Source of the DNA: an uncultured Lactobacillus sp.
GTDB lineage: Bacteria; Bacillota; Bacilli; Lactobacillales; Lactobacillaceae
DNA: 64,000 nucleotides
Direction of reading: 5' to 3'
Assembly: GCA_937874695.1 (NCBI GenBank)
Contig: CALNAJ010000014.1
Location: 53,764 to 117,763 of the forward strand
Position 1 is the stretch's first letter. Each line of letters begins with the position of its first letter. Both the position numbers and the translations under genes were made by a program. Positions 1-7,898 of this stretch are shown here, piece after piece. The notes under the pieces are model-generated. The model saw nothing but the letters and a program-made list of their open reading frames with translations. It was not told the origin of the DNA and ran no database searches.

Positions 1-313
1 CGGCAGTGGCCGGTTCCTCGGGGGTCGCGGTCTTTGCTTTGCGTGTCGCCTGTTGTTGGCGTTCGCTTTCGATGATCAAAATCGGTTGAATATCTTCGTG
101 AGCGGCTTGGTATGCGTATTCTACCAATTGCTGGTCCAGGTGTTGGTGGGTCCAGTAATCACGATGCAGGGGTGACGGGAGTTCCAACGTTAACTTATTG
201 CCATCTAAGGCAATTGGCTTGGCAGTTTCGATCCAAGTCTTATAGGTCGTTGGTGTGTTATTTTCCTCGAATAACTCCTTGATATCAGTCCATAAAGTTA
301 CCATATCTGGCAC
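1..313 (-). CDS. dnaA: Chromosomal replication initiator DnaA, N-terminal part (cut by window edge)
   Basis: DnaA binds the DnaA boxes of oriC and melts the origin. The visible 104 codons read VPDMVTLWTDIKELFEENN and continue through KTWIETAKPIAL, which is the domain I fold that contacts helicase-loading partners, then into the poorly conserved linker (domain II). The AAA+ and DNA-binding domains lie beyond base 1. I chose the GTG at 313-311 because an AGGGGG ribosome site sits eight bases upstream; the next in-frame ATG, three codons in, lacks a site. The gene is divergent from rpmH across oriC, the usual arrangement in Firmicutes. The identification is firm; only the 3' portion is missing. 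Confidence 0.95.
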   Translation of the reverse strand, partial: MPDMVTLWTDIKELFEENNTPTTYKTWIETAKPIALDGNKLTLELPSPLHRDYWTHQHLDQQLVEYAYQAAHEDIQPILIIESERQQQATRKAKTATPEEPATA

Positions 314-394
314 TGATGTATCCCCCTATTAATTATTTAGATAGTCATTTCCCATTTGGGCGTAAGACCCCCAAACGAAAACGTAAGTCCAGTG

Positions 395-690
395 TAGCAT
401 GAAGAAAAAAAGTTTTCCACAGGGTATTTTGAACTGTGAATAATTGTTTCACAGAAAGTGGAAAGAGTTATCCACAGGCGGTCTGGTGTCTGTGGATAGT
501 TTTACACAATTTGAGTTATGCACACCCGATTGTGGACCAAAAACGTGATAGTATCAAGTGTTTCACAAGTTATCCACAGAATCCACTGAACCTATAAAAG
601 TAAAATAAACAGGCTGTGGAACAGTGGATAACCGGGTGGGAAAGTCAGGGAAAACTTTTGAGCAATTTTAGAGTTATCCACAGTCAAAGT
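395..690. other. oriC: Replication origin oriC: DnaA-box cluster
   Basis: Between dnaA and rpmH there are perfect TTATCCACA boxes at 468-476, 570-578 and 674-682. Near-matches are TTATGCACA at 516-524 and, on the other strand, TGTGGATAG at 491-499, AGTGGATAA at 623-631 and TGTGGAACA at 615-623. The spacing (about 100 bases between the perfect boxes) and AT-rich stretches at about 410-450 and 590-610 fit a bacterial origin. No DnaA-trio or unwinding site was tested. Confidence 0.9.
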
Positions 691-744
691 GCATGAAACA
701 AATTTCTTCGGGGAGAACTTTTTTATGGAAATTCAAAGTTCCTA

Positions 745-773
745 TTTCCATTCTGCCGAATTTATGCTAATAT
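745..773 (+). promoter_or_regulatory. Promoter of the rpmH operon
   Basis: TTTCCA (745-750) and TAATAT (768-773) are separated by 17 bases, with a TG extension one base before the -10. This leaves a 5' leader of about 70 bases before rpmH. Confidence 0.6.
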
Positions 774-849
774 GTTCAGGAAATGCATTTAGTATTTGTC
801 TGGCTCCACCAGATAAAAAATAGTCATAGTTAAGAGAGGAGATTTTACG

Positions 850-984
850 ATGAAGCGCACTTTCCAACCAAAGAAACGTCACCGTTCACGTGTCCACGGC
901 TTCCGCAAGCGTATGAGCACTAGCAATGGCCGTCAAGTATTAGCACGTCGCCGTCAAAAGGGACGTAAAGTATTGTCTGCATAG
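850..984 (+). CDS. rpmH: 50S ribosomal protein L34
   Basis: This encodes a 44-residue, extremely basic protein of the large ribosomal subunit. It begins MKRTFQPKKRHRSRVHGFR and ends GRKVLSA, the family signature over its full normal length. A GAGAGGAG ribosome site lies just upstream of the ATG. Together with rnpA and yidC downstream it forms the classic origin-proximal operon. Confidence 0.98.
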   Translation: MKRTFQPKKRHRSRVHGFRKRMSTSNGRQVLARRRQKGRKVLSA

Positions 985-1088
985 GCCGCTGATAGTTCAG
1001 TGGTCTTTTTATTTTATCTGCGAGAAGACTGGGACCCTAATCTCTCGCGGACTGTTCAACAAATCGTTGAGAATTTTGGAGATGCACC

Positions 1089-1445
1089 ATGCGAAAATCT
1101 TACCGCATTAAGAAAGAAGCGGAATTCCAGCAGGTCTTTGAAACCAGAAATTCGGTCGCAAACCGGCAATTTGTGGTGTATTCAATGGAAAAACCTGATC
1201 AATTACATTTTCGAGTTGGCATTTCGGTCGGTAAGAAAATTGGGAACGCGGTCCACCGTAACTGGGTGAAGCGCCGGATTCGGCAGAGTCTACTCGAGTT
1301 AAAACCCTACCTCAAGCAGGATGTGGATTTTCTCGTGATTGCTCGGCCCCGGGCGGACGGCATTTCCATGACTGATGCGAAGAGCAGCCTGATTCATGTT
1401 TTGAAGCTGGCAAAACTGCTGGATTCCAACTATAGCGAGGAATAA
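1089..1445 (+). CDS. rnpA: Ribonuclease P protein component
   Basis: RnpA is the small basic protein subunit that assists the RNase P ribozyme in removing tRNA 5' leaders. The 118-residue product starts MRKSYRIKKEAEFQQVF and carries the conserved RNR-type motif in NAVHRNWVKRRIRQ (about residues 53-66), which contacts the RNA. Length is normal for the family. It lies 104 bases after rpmH; that gap can form a GCGAGA...TCTCGC hairpin, which might tune rnpA relative to rpmH. The next gene, yidC, starts two bases after the rnpA stop codon, so the two are probably translationally coupled. Confidence 0.97.
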   Translation: MRKSYRIKKEAEFQQVFETRNSVANRQFVVYSMEKPDQLHFRVGISVGKKIGNAVHRNWVKRRIRQSLLELKPYLKQDVDFLVIARPRADGISMTDAKSSLIHVLKLAKLLDSNYSEE

Positions 1446-1447
1446 AA

Positions 1448-2281
1448 GTGAAAAAGTACAAACATACCCTACTTATGCTAGGTATTGTGAGCTTAGTCTT
1501 TATCCTTTCCGCTTGTAGCAATGCACCAATCACCAATCATAGTACTGGGATTTGGGACGGCTGGATCGTTCTGAACTTCTCCCGGGCAATTATTGGGTTG
1601 GCCAACATGTTCGGCGGAAGCTACGGTATCGGGATTATCATCTTTACGGTTATCGTGCGGATTATTTTACTCCCACTGATGATTTTCCAGACCCGGAGCA
1701 TGCGGAAGACGCAGGACTTACAGCCACAATTAAAAGCCTTACAGAAGAAATACTCCTCAAAAGATCGCGAAACGATGCAAAAGATGCAGGCCGAACAGCA
1801 AAAACTGTATTCGGAAGCGGGCGTTCACCCCATGTTGGGTTGCCTTCCTGCCGTCGTCCAGTTGCCAATCATCTGGGCCTTGTATCAAGCTATCTGGCGG
1901 ACGGCCGTTCTACGGTCCGGGAGCTTCCTGTGGTTGCAATTAGGCCACAAAGACCCGTATTTCATCCTACCTGTCTTGGCCGCTGTCGCCACGCTGATTA
2001 GTTCGTGGTTAAGCACCAAGTCAATGCCAGAGTCCAACTCAATGAGTACCATGATGATCGTCGGAATGCCGGTAGTGGTCTTCTTCACTGCCCTGAACGT
2101 GCCATCATCACTGTCCTTATACTGGACGATTTCCTACGTGTTCCAAGTTGGCCAAACCTTGTTAATTCAAAATCCGTGGAAGATCCAAGCGGAACGCGAT
2201 GCCAAGGAAAAGGAAAAGAACGAACACGAACGCACGGTCAAGAAAGCAATTCGACGTGCAAAGCAAAGCAAACGCAAGTAA
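1448..2281 (+). CDS. yidC: Membrane protein insertase YidC/OxaA (lipoprotein form)
   Basis: YidC inserts and folds membrane proteins with or without SecYEG. The 277-residue product has a lipoprotein signal peptide with lipobox LSAC (cysteine at about residue 23). The 60K_IMP core follows, with about five membrane segments beginning near GGSYGIGIIIFTVIVRI, a conserved arginine in the groove, and a charged cytoplasmic tail rich in Lys/Arg. The short Gram-positive architecture lacks the large periplasmic domain of E. coli YidC. The start codon is GTG, two bases after rnpA. A UUCG-capped terminator follows at once, separating it from jag, which is usually adjacent. Confidence 0.96.
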   Translation: MKKYKHTLLMLGIVSLVFILSACSNAPITNHSTGIWDGWIVLNFSRAIIGLANMFGGSYGIGIIIFTVIVRIILLPLMIFQTRSMRKTQDLQPQLKALQKKYSSKDRETMQKMQAEQQKLYSEAGVHPMLGCLPAVVQLPIIWALYQAIWRTAVLRSGSFLWLQLGHKDPYFILPVLAAVATLISSWLSTKSMPESNSMSTMMIVGMPVVVFFTALNVPSSLSLYWTISYVFQVGQTLLIQNPWKIQAERDAKEKEKNEHERTVKKAIRRAKQSKRK

Positions 2282-2307
2282 ACAGTTAGCATAAATGCAT
2301 TTTATCG

Positions 2308-2336
2308 GCGCGGGACTTCGGTTCGGCGCTCTTTTT
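2308..2336 (+). terminator. Intrinsic terminator after yidC
   Basis: GCGCGGGAC pairs with GTTCGGCGC (one G.G mismatch, one G.U) around a TTCG tetraloop, followed by TCTTTTT. It ends the rpmH-rnpA-yidC transcript. Confidence 0.7.
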
Positions 2337-2340
2337 GTAC

Positions 2341-2840
2341 AGAGAGTGGAGCAAGCCGTTTAGACTCTGAGCATTAGGGAGCTAAGGGGCTTCTGTTCGG
2401 CTTCGCCGGGCAGGAGTCCCTTAGCTTTCTAAGCGCAGGAGTCTGGCTTGCGGAACTCGTTTCGGCGGCCGCATATTTCCCAAGTGTTCGGGTGAGAGCA
2501 AGTTTGGCTCTCTAAGCCAGAGCAGTCAGTAACGGCCTCGCCGGACAGGAGAACTTAGCTTTCTAAGCGGAAGAACCTGCCTTGCGTAACTCGTTTCAAA
2601 TCAGAGTGTGAAGGAGGGCGGTAGGTTCTGAGCATTAACGTAGATAAGTGCCAGCTTGGCGGAGCCGAGCCGGTGCTTATCTGGGTTAAGCGCAGGGACC
2701 TGCCCGACTGAACACGTTTCAGAGGATGCATATTTCCCAAATATTTTGGCGAGAGCAAGTCTAGTGAACTAGGTTGAATTAAGTATCAGCAACTACTCTG
2801 AACAAGAATCCCTTAGCACCTTAAGTCAGAGCAGCCATTA
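2341..2840 (+). repeat. Tandem modules of a long imperfect hairpin, yidC-jag intergenic region
   Basis: No credible gene lies here. Four modules repeat. Module 1 (2351-2451) folds almost completely: GCAAGCC/GGCTTGC, a 4-base 5' bulge, AGACTC/GAGTCT, internal loop TGAGCA/GCGCAG, then a long stem and a 12-bp tip stem with a TTC loop. Module 3 (2616-2705) has different helix sequences but the same plan: GGGC/GCCC, a 3-base 5' bulge, AGGTTC/GGACCT, the identical TGAGCA/GCGCAG loop, and a long stem with G.U pairs. Modules 2 (2498-2585) and 4 (2755-2836) look decayed. A 46-bp direct repeat (2458-2503 and 2715-2760, 37 of 46 identical) follows modules 1 and 3. Strand of function is assumed from the G.U pairs. 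Confidence 0.75.
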
Positions 2841-2844
2841 ACAA

Positions 2845-2950
2845 TTACCAGGCCAGCCCAACCCGCATCCCCAAATCTACACAAATCCCGCCCGCCACCC
2901 TAACACCCAATACAGTCTCCTCAAAATAACCCGCACCATTTCGCACTTCT
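2845..2950 (+). other. C-rich, G-poor tract upstream of jag
   Basis: On the plus strand this roughly 100-base stretch is nearly half C with only about ten G and has no obvious secondary structure. That is the composition of a Rho-utilisation site. No gene is seen in it. Confidence 0.35.
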
Positions 2951-3020
2951 CGACAGATTCTAAGAGTCTCATATTCCCCGTCATTTTCGGGCTGAATTAC
3001 GGGGTGCGCCGCAAGCATTA

Positions 3021-3029
3021 TGGTATACT
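3021..3029 (+). promoter_or_regulatory. Extended -10 promoter element before jag
   Basis: TGGTATACT gives a good extended -10. No recognisable -35 lies 17 bases upstream. It would start transcription about 30 bases before the jag start codon. Confidence 0.4.
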
Positions 3030-3063
3030 GAATTTTAGCGAAAAAGACATGGAGGAATGGACG

Positions 3064-3858
3064 ATGACAATCTACACGGGCAAAACGGAAGAGACAGCGA
3101 TTGCAGCGGGGTTAACCGCGCTCAACAGTCGCCGCGACCAAGTGGTAATTAAGGTGGTCGCCACTCCGCGAAAGGGTTGGCTGGGAATCGGCCGGCGCGA
3201 TGCCATGGTGGATATTGTCCTCAAGACGGTTGCGGAAGCTTCATCCGCTGCACCAACGCCAACCTCAGCGGCGTCAATGGTCAGTTCAACGGCCTCATTG
3301 AATTCGGCAGCCGCTTCAGTGGCACCAGCAACTGCAGAACCAGCTACGGAAGCAACATCAGCCTCAGCGGAACCCACAGTGACCCCTCAGGAGCGCCGTA
3401 AGCGACGTGAGGCGGCTATCGAAGCCGTTCAGGACTACTTGGCAACCATTGTCGAACAACTGGGCATAGACGCCACGATAGACGTTGAATCGGGTGCGCA
3501 CCGCCAAGTCCGGTTGGTCTTTACCACGGATAAGGAAGGGCTCCTGATCGGCAAGCACGGTCGGACCATCAACGCTTTACAGAGCTTGGCCCAATTATTT
3601 TTGAACCATCATGGCGCTGCTCACGTGGAGTTAGAATTGGATGTTGCGAACTACCGGGAACGGCGTGCGGCTACGTTAGGTCGCTTGGCGGAGAGCACGG
3701 CACGCGAGGTCGTCGCGACCGGGAAACCCATTTATTTGGACCCGATGCCGTCGTTTGAACGTAAGCAGATTCACGCCGTCTTGTCGAAGAATCGCTACGT
3801 CACGACGTATTCTGCAGGGAAGGAACCCCATCGCGCGGTCGTCATCGAACCGGCATAA
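3064..3858 (+). CDS. jag: RNA-binding protein Jag/KhpB (Jag_N, KH, R3H)
   Basis: KhpB/Jag is an RNA-binding partner of KhpA that affects cell elongation and division in Gram-positive cocci and rods. The product is 264 residues: a Jag_N domain (about 1-52, with the basic PRKGWLGIGRRDA motif), a low-complexity Ala/Ser/Thr/Pro linker (about 60-125), a KH-type domain with GKHGRTINALQSL in place of the usual GXXG loop, and an R3H domain containing FERKQIHAVLS near the C-terminus. I chose the ATG at 3064 because GGAGG lies nine bases before it; an in-frame upstream extension has no ribosome site. It is separated from yidC by about 780 bases instead of following directly. Confidence 0.93.
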   Translation: MTIYTGKTEETAIAAGLTALNSRRDQVVIKVVATPRKGWLGIGRRDAMVDIVLKTVAEASSAAPTPTSAASMVSSTASLNSAAASVAPATAEPATEATSASAEPTVTPQERRKRREAAIEAVQDYLATIVEQLGIDATIDVESGAHRQVRLVFTTDKEGLLIGKHGRTINALQSLAQLFLNHHGAAHVELELDVANYRERRAATLGRLAESTAREVVATGKPIYLDPMPSFERKQIHAVLSKNRYVTTYSAGKEPHRAVVIEPA

Positions 3859-3865
3859 GTTTCGT

Positions 3866-3894
3866 TTGACAAACGCGCCGTTACCCCTTATAGT
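3866..3894 (+). promoter_or_regulatory. Strong promoter between jag and mnmE
   Basis: A perfect TTGACA (3866-3871) is 17 bases from TATAGT (3889-3894). Transcription would start near 3901, about 215 bases before mnmE and only about 35 bases before a terminator hairpin. Confidence 0.8.
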
Positions 3895-3934
3895 GAAGAC
3901 AATCATTCTTATCAAGTTTACGATAAAGTAGTGA

Positions 3935-3985
3935 AAGTACTTTATCCACGCACAGTTAGGTGGCGTGGAGTAGGTGCTTTTTTTT
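3935..3985 (+). terminator. Intrinsic terminator or attenuator in the mnmE leader
   Basis: A 17-position stem (15 pairs, including the CCACGC/GCGTGG core) is followed by eight T residues. It lies downstream of the promoter at 3866 and upstream of mnmE, so it either ends an RNA of about 85 bases or attenuates mnmE transcription. It may also terminate jag read-through. Confidence 0.8.
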
Positions 3986-4114
3986 ATGGCGTTAAATGAT
4001 ACGCCCGGGGTGAGCGCTTGCAACATTAGCTGATTTAGTACAGCGCCGCGTGACGAAAATCAAAACTTGTTTAAGACAATTCAGACAGTAGGAATTATAA
4101 AAGGAGGATGGCTC

Positions 4115-5509
4115 ATGACAGTCACCACAACAGAATTTGATACGATTGCAGCAATCTCGACGCCGCCTGGTGAAGGTGGTATCTCGATTATCCGCTTGAG
4201 CGGTGAGGAAGTCTTCGACGTTGCCTGCAAGCTCTTCAAGGGCGCAGACTTAAAGAAGGTCGGCACGCACACCATTCATTACGGCCACATCATCGACCCC
4301 GAAAATGGGGAAGAAGTGGATGAGGTCATGGTTACCGTGATGCGGGCCCCTAAGACCTACACCAAAGAAGATATTATCGAAATCAACTGTCACGGTGGTA
4401 TCGTGGCCACGAACCGGATTCTCCAGCTGTGCCTGAGCTACGGCGCACGGTTGGCCGAACCTGGTGAGTACACCAAGCGGGCCTTCCTAAATGGCCGGAT
4501 TGACCTGACCCAGGCGGAATCCGTCATGGATCTGATTCGGGCCAAGACCGACAAGTCGATGAAGGTCGCCTTGAACCAATTAGACGGTGATCTGTCGAAA
4601 TTGATCAGAAATCTTCGTCAGGACATCCTGGATGCACTGGCTCAGGTTGAGGTCAATATCGACTATCCCGAGTACGATGACGTGGAGACCATGACGACCA
4701 AAATGCTGTTGGAGAAGGCCCAAGAGGTCAAACAACATATTAAGACGTTGCTGGCGACCGCTAAGCAGGGGAAAGTCCTTCGTGAAGGTCTCGCCACGGC
4801 AATTGTTGGCCGGCCTAACGTGGGGAAGAGTAGCTTGTTGAACCATTTACTCCACGAAGACAAGGCGATTGTGACCGACGTTGCTGGGACCACGCGTGAC
4901 GTGATTGAAGAATACGTCAACGTTAAGGGTGTACCGCTGAAACTGATCGATACGGCTGGTATTCGGGATACAACGGATAAGGTTGAAAAGATCGGGGTCG
5001 AACGGTCACGGAAGGCCATCAACACGGCTGATTTGGTCATGCTGGTCTTGAACGCCAGTGAGGCCTTAACGACCGAGGATATGCAGTTGCTGGACGCTAC
5101 GGCTGACACGCAACGGATCTTAATTTTGAATAAGACAGACCTGCCACAGAAGCTGGATATGTCGGTGTTGAAACAGTCTGCCGGCGACAGCCCGATCCTT
5201 GAAACCTCCATCTTGAAGAGTTCAGGGTTGGATCAGCTGGAGGAAACGATTGCGCATCTCTTCTTTGATGAGGGAATCGAGTCCAGCCAAAGTACGGTGA
5301 TGGTGACCAATGCCCGGCACATCGGGTTGTTACATCAAGCCAGTGACGCCTTAGACGACGTCATGCACGGCATCGCTGCGGGGATGCCCGTGGATCTGGT
5401 GCAGATCGATATGACGCGGGCCTGGGACTTGCTCGGTGAGATTACCGGGGATAGCTACCAAGACGAGCTGCTCGATCAGCTGTTTAGCCAGTTCTGTTTA
5501 GGGAAATAA
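4115..5509 (+). CDS. mnmE: tRNA modification GTPase MnmE
   Basis: MnmE, in complex with MnmG, adds the carboxymethylaminomethyl group to the wobble uridine (U34) of certain tRNAs. The 464-residue product has the formyl-folate-binding N-terminal domain (about 4-124), a helical domain, an inserted G domain with GRPNVGKSS (about 232-240), DTAG (about 279-282) and NKTD (about 339-342), and the family's C-terminal CLGK with its catalytic cysteine. I chose the ATG at 4115 because AAGGAGG precedes it by seven bases; an in-frame extension to 4067 lacks a site. mnmG follows after 69 bases, so the partner enzymes are probably co-transcribed. Confidence 0.97.
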   Translation: MTVTTTEFDTIAAISTPPGEGGISIIRLSGEEVFDVACKLFKGADLKKVGTHTIHYGHIIDPENGEEVDEVMVTVMRAPKTYTKEDIIEINCHGGIVATNRILQLCLSYGARLAEPGEYTKRAFLNGRIDLTQAESVMDLIRAKTDKSMKVALNQLDGDLSKLIRNLRQDILDALAQVEVNIDYPEYDDVETMTTKMLLEKAQEVKQHIKTLLATAKQGKVLREGLATAIVGRPNVGKSSLLNHLLHEDKAIVTDVAGTTRDVIEEYVNVKGVPLKLIDTAGIRDTTDKVEKIGVERSRKAINTADLVMLVLNASEALTTEDMQLLDATADTQRILILNKTDLPQKLDMSVLKQSAGDSPILETSILKSSGLDQLEETIAHLFFDEGIESSQSTVMVTNARHIGLLHQASDALDDVMHGIAAGMPVDLVQIDMTRAWDLLGEITGDSYQDELLDQLFSQFCLGK

Positions 5510-5578
5510 CGTTAAATGAAAACCACAAAGAGACCGCTTGACCGCCGCTACGACGATCAGGCATGGAGGGAAAGAACC

Positions 5579-7489
5579 ATGACTGAAGTAATTGAATATC
5601 CGGGACAGGACTTCGACGTTATCGTTGTTGGAGCCGGTCATGCCGGTAGTGAAGCGGCACTGGCCGCAGCCCGGATGGGCAACAAGACCTTACTGATGAC
5701 GATCAACCTGGATATGGTGGCATTTATGCCATGTAATCCATCCGTTGGGGGTCCAGCTAAGGGAATCGTTGTCCGGGAAATTGATGCCTTGGGTGGCGAA
5801 ATGGGCCGTAATATCGACAAGACCTACGTTCAGATGCGGATGCTCAACACTGGGAAGGGCCCGGCCGTCCGCGCCTTACGTGCCCAAGCCGACAAGCATG
5901 CCTACCACGCTGAAATGAAGCACACCATCGAACGCGAACCCAACTTGACCTTGCGTCAGGGGATCGTGGACGACTTGATTGTGGAAGATGGCGCCTGCAA
6001 AGGGGTTATCACCAACACCGGTGCGCGTTACCGGGCTAAGGCCGTGGTTATTGCGGCCGGAACTGCAGCTCGCGGTAAGATTATCATCGGTGAGTTAATG
6101 TACTCCTCTGGTCCTAACAACTCTCAGCCAGCCAACAAGCTGACGGCCAACTTACCTAAGTATGGTTTTGACCTGGAACGCTTTAAGACCGGGACGCCAC
6201 CACGGGTCGATGGGAACACGATTCACTATGACGAGACTGAAGAACAACCTGGGGATAAGGAGCCGAATCACTTTAGCTTCACGACGCCAGATAGTGCCTA
6301 CCTTGACCTCAAGAACCAACTGTCTTGCTGGTTAACTTACACGAACCAAAAGACGCATGAGATCATCAAGGCTAACCTCAACCGCGCCCCAATGTTTACG
6401 GGGGTTATTGAGGGTGTCGGTCCGCGTTACTGCCCATCAATCGAGGACAAGATCGTCCGCTTTGCCGACAAGCCACGTCACCAACTCTTCCTGGAACCAG
6501 AAGGCCGGAACACCGACGAATGGTACGTTCAGGGGCTTTCAACGTCCATGCCAGAAGAAGTACAACAGAAGATTTTGCATTCTATTCAAGGTCTTGAAGA
6601 CGCACAAATGATGCGGCCAGGCTACGCCATCGAATACGATGTCGTTTCGCCTTACCAATTGCGGCCAACCCTGGAAACTAAGCCGTTGAAGAACTTATTT
6701 ACGGCGGGCCAAACCAACGGGACTTCCGGTTATGAAGAAGCTGCTGGCCAAGGTCTGTTAGCCGGGATCAACGCTGGGTTGCGGGCGCTGGGTAAGCCGG
6801 GCTTCACGTTGAAGCGTTCCGATGCTTACATTGGTGTCATGGTCGACGACCTGGTGACCAAGGGAACCAAGGAACCTTACCGTCTGTTGACGAGTCGGGC
6901 CGAATACCGCTTGATCCTGCGTCACGATAACGCTGATTTGCGTTTGACGGCCAAGGGTCATGAATTGGGCTTGATCAGCGACGAACGCTACGATGCTTTC
7001 TTAGCCAAGAAGGCCGCTTTACAGGCTGAAATCGACCGTCTTAACAGCATTCGAATCAAGCCAAACGACGCCATCAACGCTTTCATCGAGAGCCACGGTG
7101 ACAAGCCATTGCAAGATGGTGTGTTAGCCGCAGTCTTCCTGCGTCGGCCATACGTGGACTACAAGACGTTGCTACAGTTTATTCCAGCAGCGGAACAACC
7201 AGTCGACCGGCACATTGTGGAAGAAATTGAGATCTCACTGAAGTACGCCGGCTACATCAAGAAGGCTGAAGCTAACGTGGCAAAGCTAAAGCGGATGGAA
7301 GCCAAGGCAATTCCAGCCAACATTGATTACGATGCAATCGATGGTCTGGCAACCGAAGCGCACCAGAAGCTAAAGAAGATCCAACCCGAAACGTTGGCAC
7401 AAGCAAGTCGAATCAGTGGGGTCAACCCAGCTGATATCGCGATTTTGAGTGTGTATATCGAACAGGGAAAGATTGCAAAAGTGAAGTAA
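5579..7489 (+). CDS. mnmG: tRNA uridine 5-carboxymethylaminomethyl modification enzyme MnmG (GidA)
   Basis: MnmG is the FAD- and NADH-dependent partner of MnmE in wobble-uridine modification. The 636-residue product carries the dinucleotide-binding motif VVGAGHAGSEAALAAARMG near residue 15, the family signature GGPAKGIVVREIDALGGEMG, the TSGYEEAAGQGLLAG FAD-binding motif, and a helical C-terminal domain that recruits MnmE. I chose the ATG at 5579, preceded by GGAGGG; an in-frame ATG at 5516 has no convincing site. A strong terminator follows at 7548. In many relatives rsmG and the partition genes come next; here they do not. Confidence 0.96.
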   Translation: MTEVIEYPGQDFDVIVVGAGHAGSEAALAAARMGNKTLLMTINLDMVAFMPCNPSVGGPAKGIVVREIDALGGEMGRNIDKTYVQMRMLNTGKGPAVRALRAQADKHAYHAEMKHTIEREPNLTLRQGIVDDLIVEDGACKGVITNTGARYRAKAVVIAAGTAARGKIIIGELMYSSGPNNSQPANKLTANLPKYGFDLERFKTGTPPRVDGNTIHYDETEEQPGDKEPNHFSFTTPDSAYLDLKNQLSCWLTYTNQKTHEIIKANLNRAPMFTGVIEGVGPRYCPSIEDKIVRFADKPRHQLFLEPEGRNTDEWYVQGLSTSMPEEVQQKILHSIQGLEDAQMMRPGYAIEYDVVSPYQLRPTLETKPLKNLFTAGQTNGTSGYEEAAGQGLLAGINAGLRALGKPGFTLKRSDAYIGVMVDDLVTKGTKEPYRLLTSRAEYRLILRHDNADLRLTAKGHELGLISDERYDAFLAKKAALQAEIDRLNSIRIKPNDAINAFIESHGDKPLQDGVLAAVFLRRPYVDYKTLLQFIPAAEQPVDRHIVEEIEISLKYAGYIKKAEANVAKLKRMEAKAIPANIDYDAIDGLATEAHQKLKKIQPETLAQASRISGVNPADIAILSVYIEQGKIAKVK

Positions 7490-7547
7490 AGTTCGGAACC
7501 GACTGCCTGTTGGCACACGTTTCGATGATGTAAATTTGAAGATAAAA

Positions 7548-7582
7548 GAGGATCACGATATAAAAATCGTGGTCCTCTTTTT
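7548..7582 (+). terminator. Intrinsic terminator after mnmG
   Basis: GAGGATCACGAT pairs with ATCGTGGTCCTC (12 positions, one G.T) around a short AT loop, followed by TTTTT. Confidence 0.88.
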
Positions 7583-7589
7583 ATTATCA

Positions 7590-7898
7590 TTGAATTAATT
7601 ATTAATGATTATTATTTTATTAATAATAAGGATACGGAATCTTTACACGTTCTTTGCAGAAACCACATACAGACTTGCTAAGCTGGGTGATGTAGTGAGA
7701 CAAGTGCCACCGCGCAATTAGTTTGAGGGAAGGCCGATTGTGCCACTGTGACGAGTGGTTTCTTTCGTATGGGAGCGAAAACGTCGTCTACCACGGGGAG
7801 GGTACATTGGTGGGCGATGATTGGCCGGGAATCACAGATAAATTTCGACAAAATTGAACTCTGGGGAAAACCATTAAAATCACTGGGAGTTTTTACAT
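7590..7898. other. Gene-free stretch with AT palindrome and structured GC-richer part
   Basis: No gene is visible. ATTATTAAT (7598-7606) and ATTAATAAT (7619-7627) form an operator-like inverted repeat. From about 7690 the sequence becomes GC-richer. It can pair GTGGT with ACCAC and TTTCG with CGAAA around 7755-7800, and holds two copies of GTGCCAC (about 7705 and 7738). I recognised no known riboswitch consensus. Confidence 0.4.

Noticed and set aside
2555..2758. 67-codon minus-strand frame in the hairpin region
   Set aside because: It lies inside the repeated hairpins, has no ribosome site and a low-complexity product.
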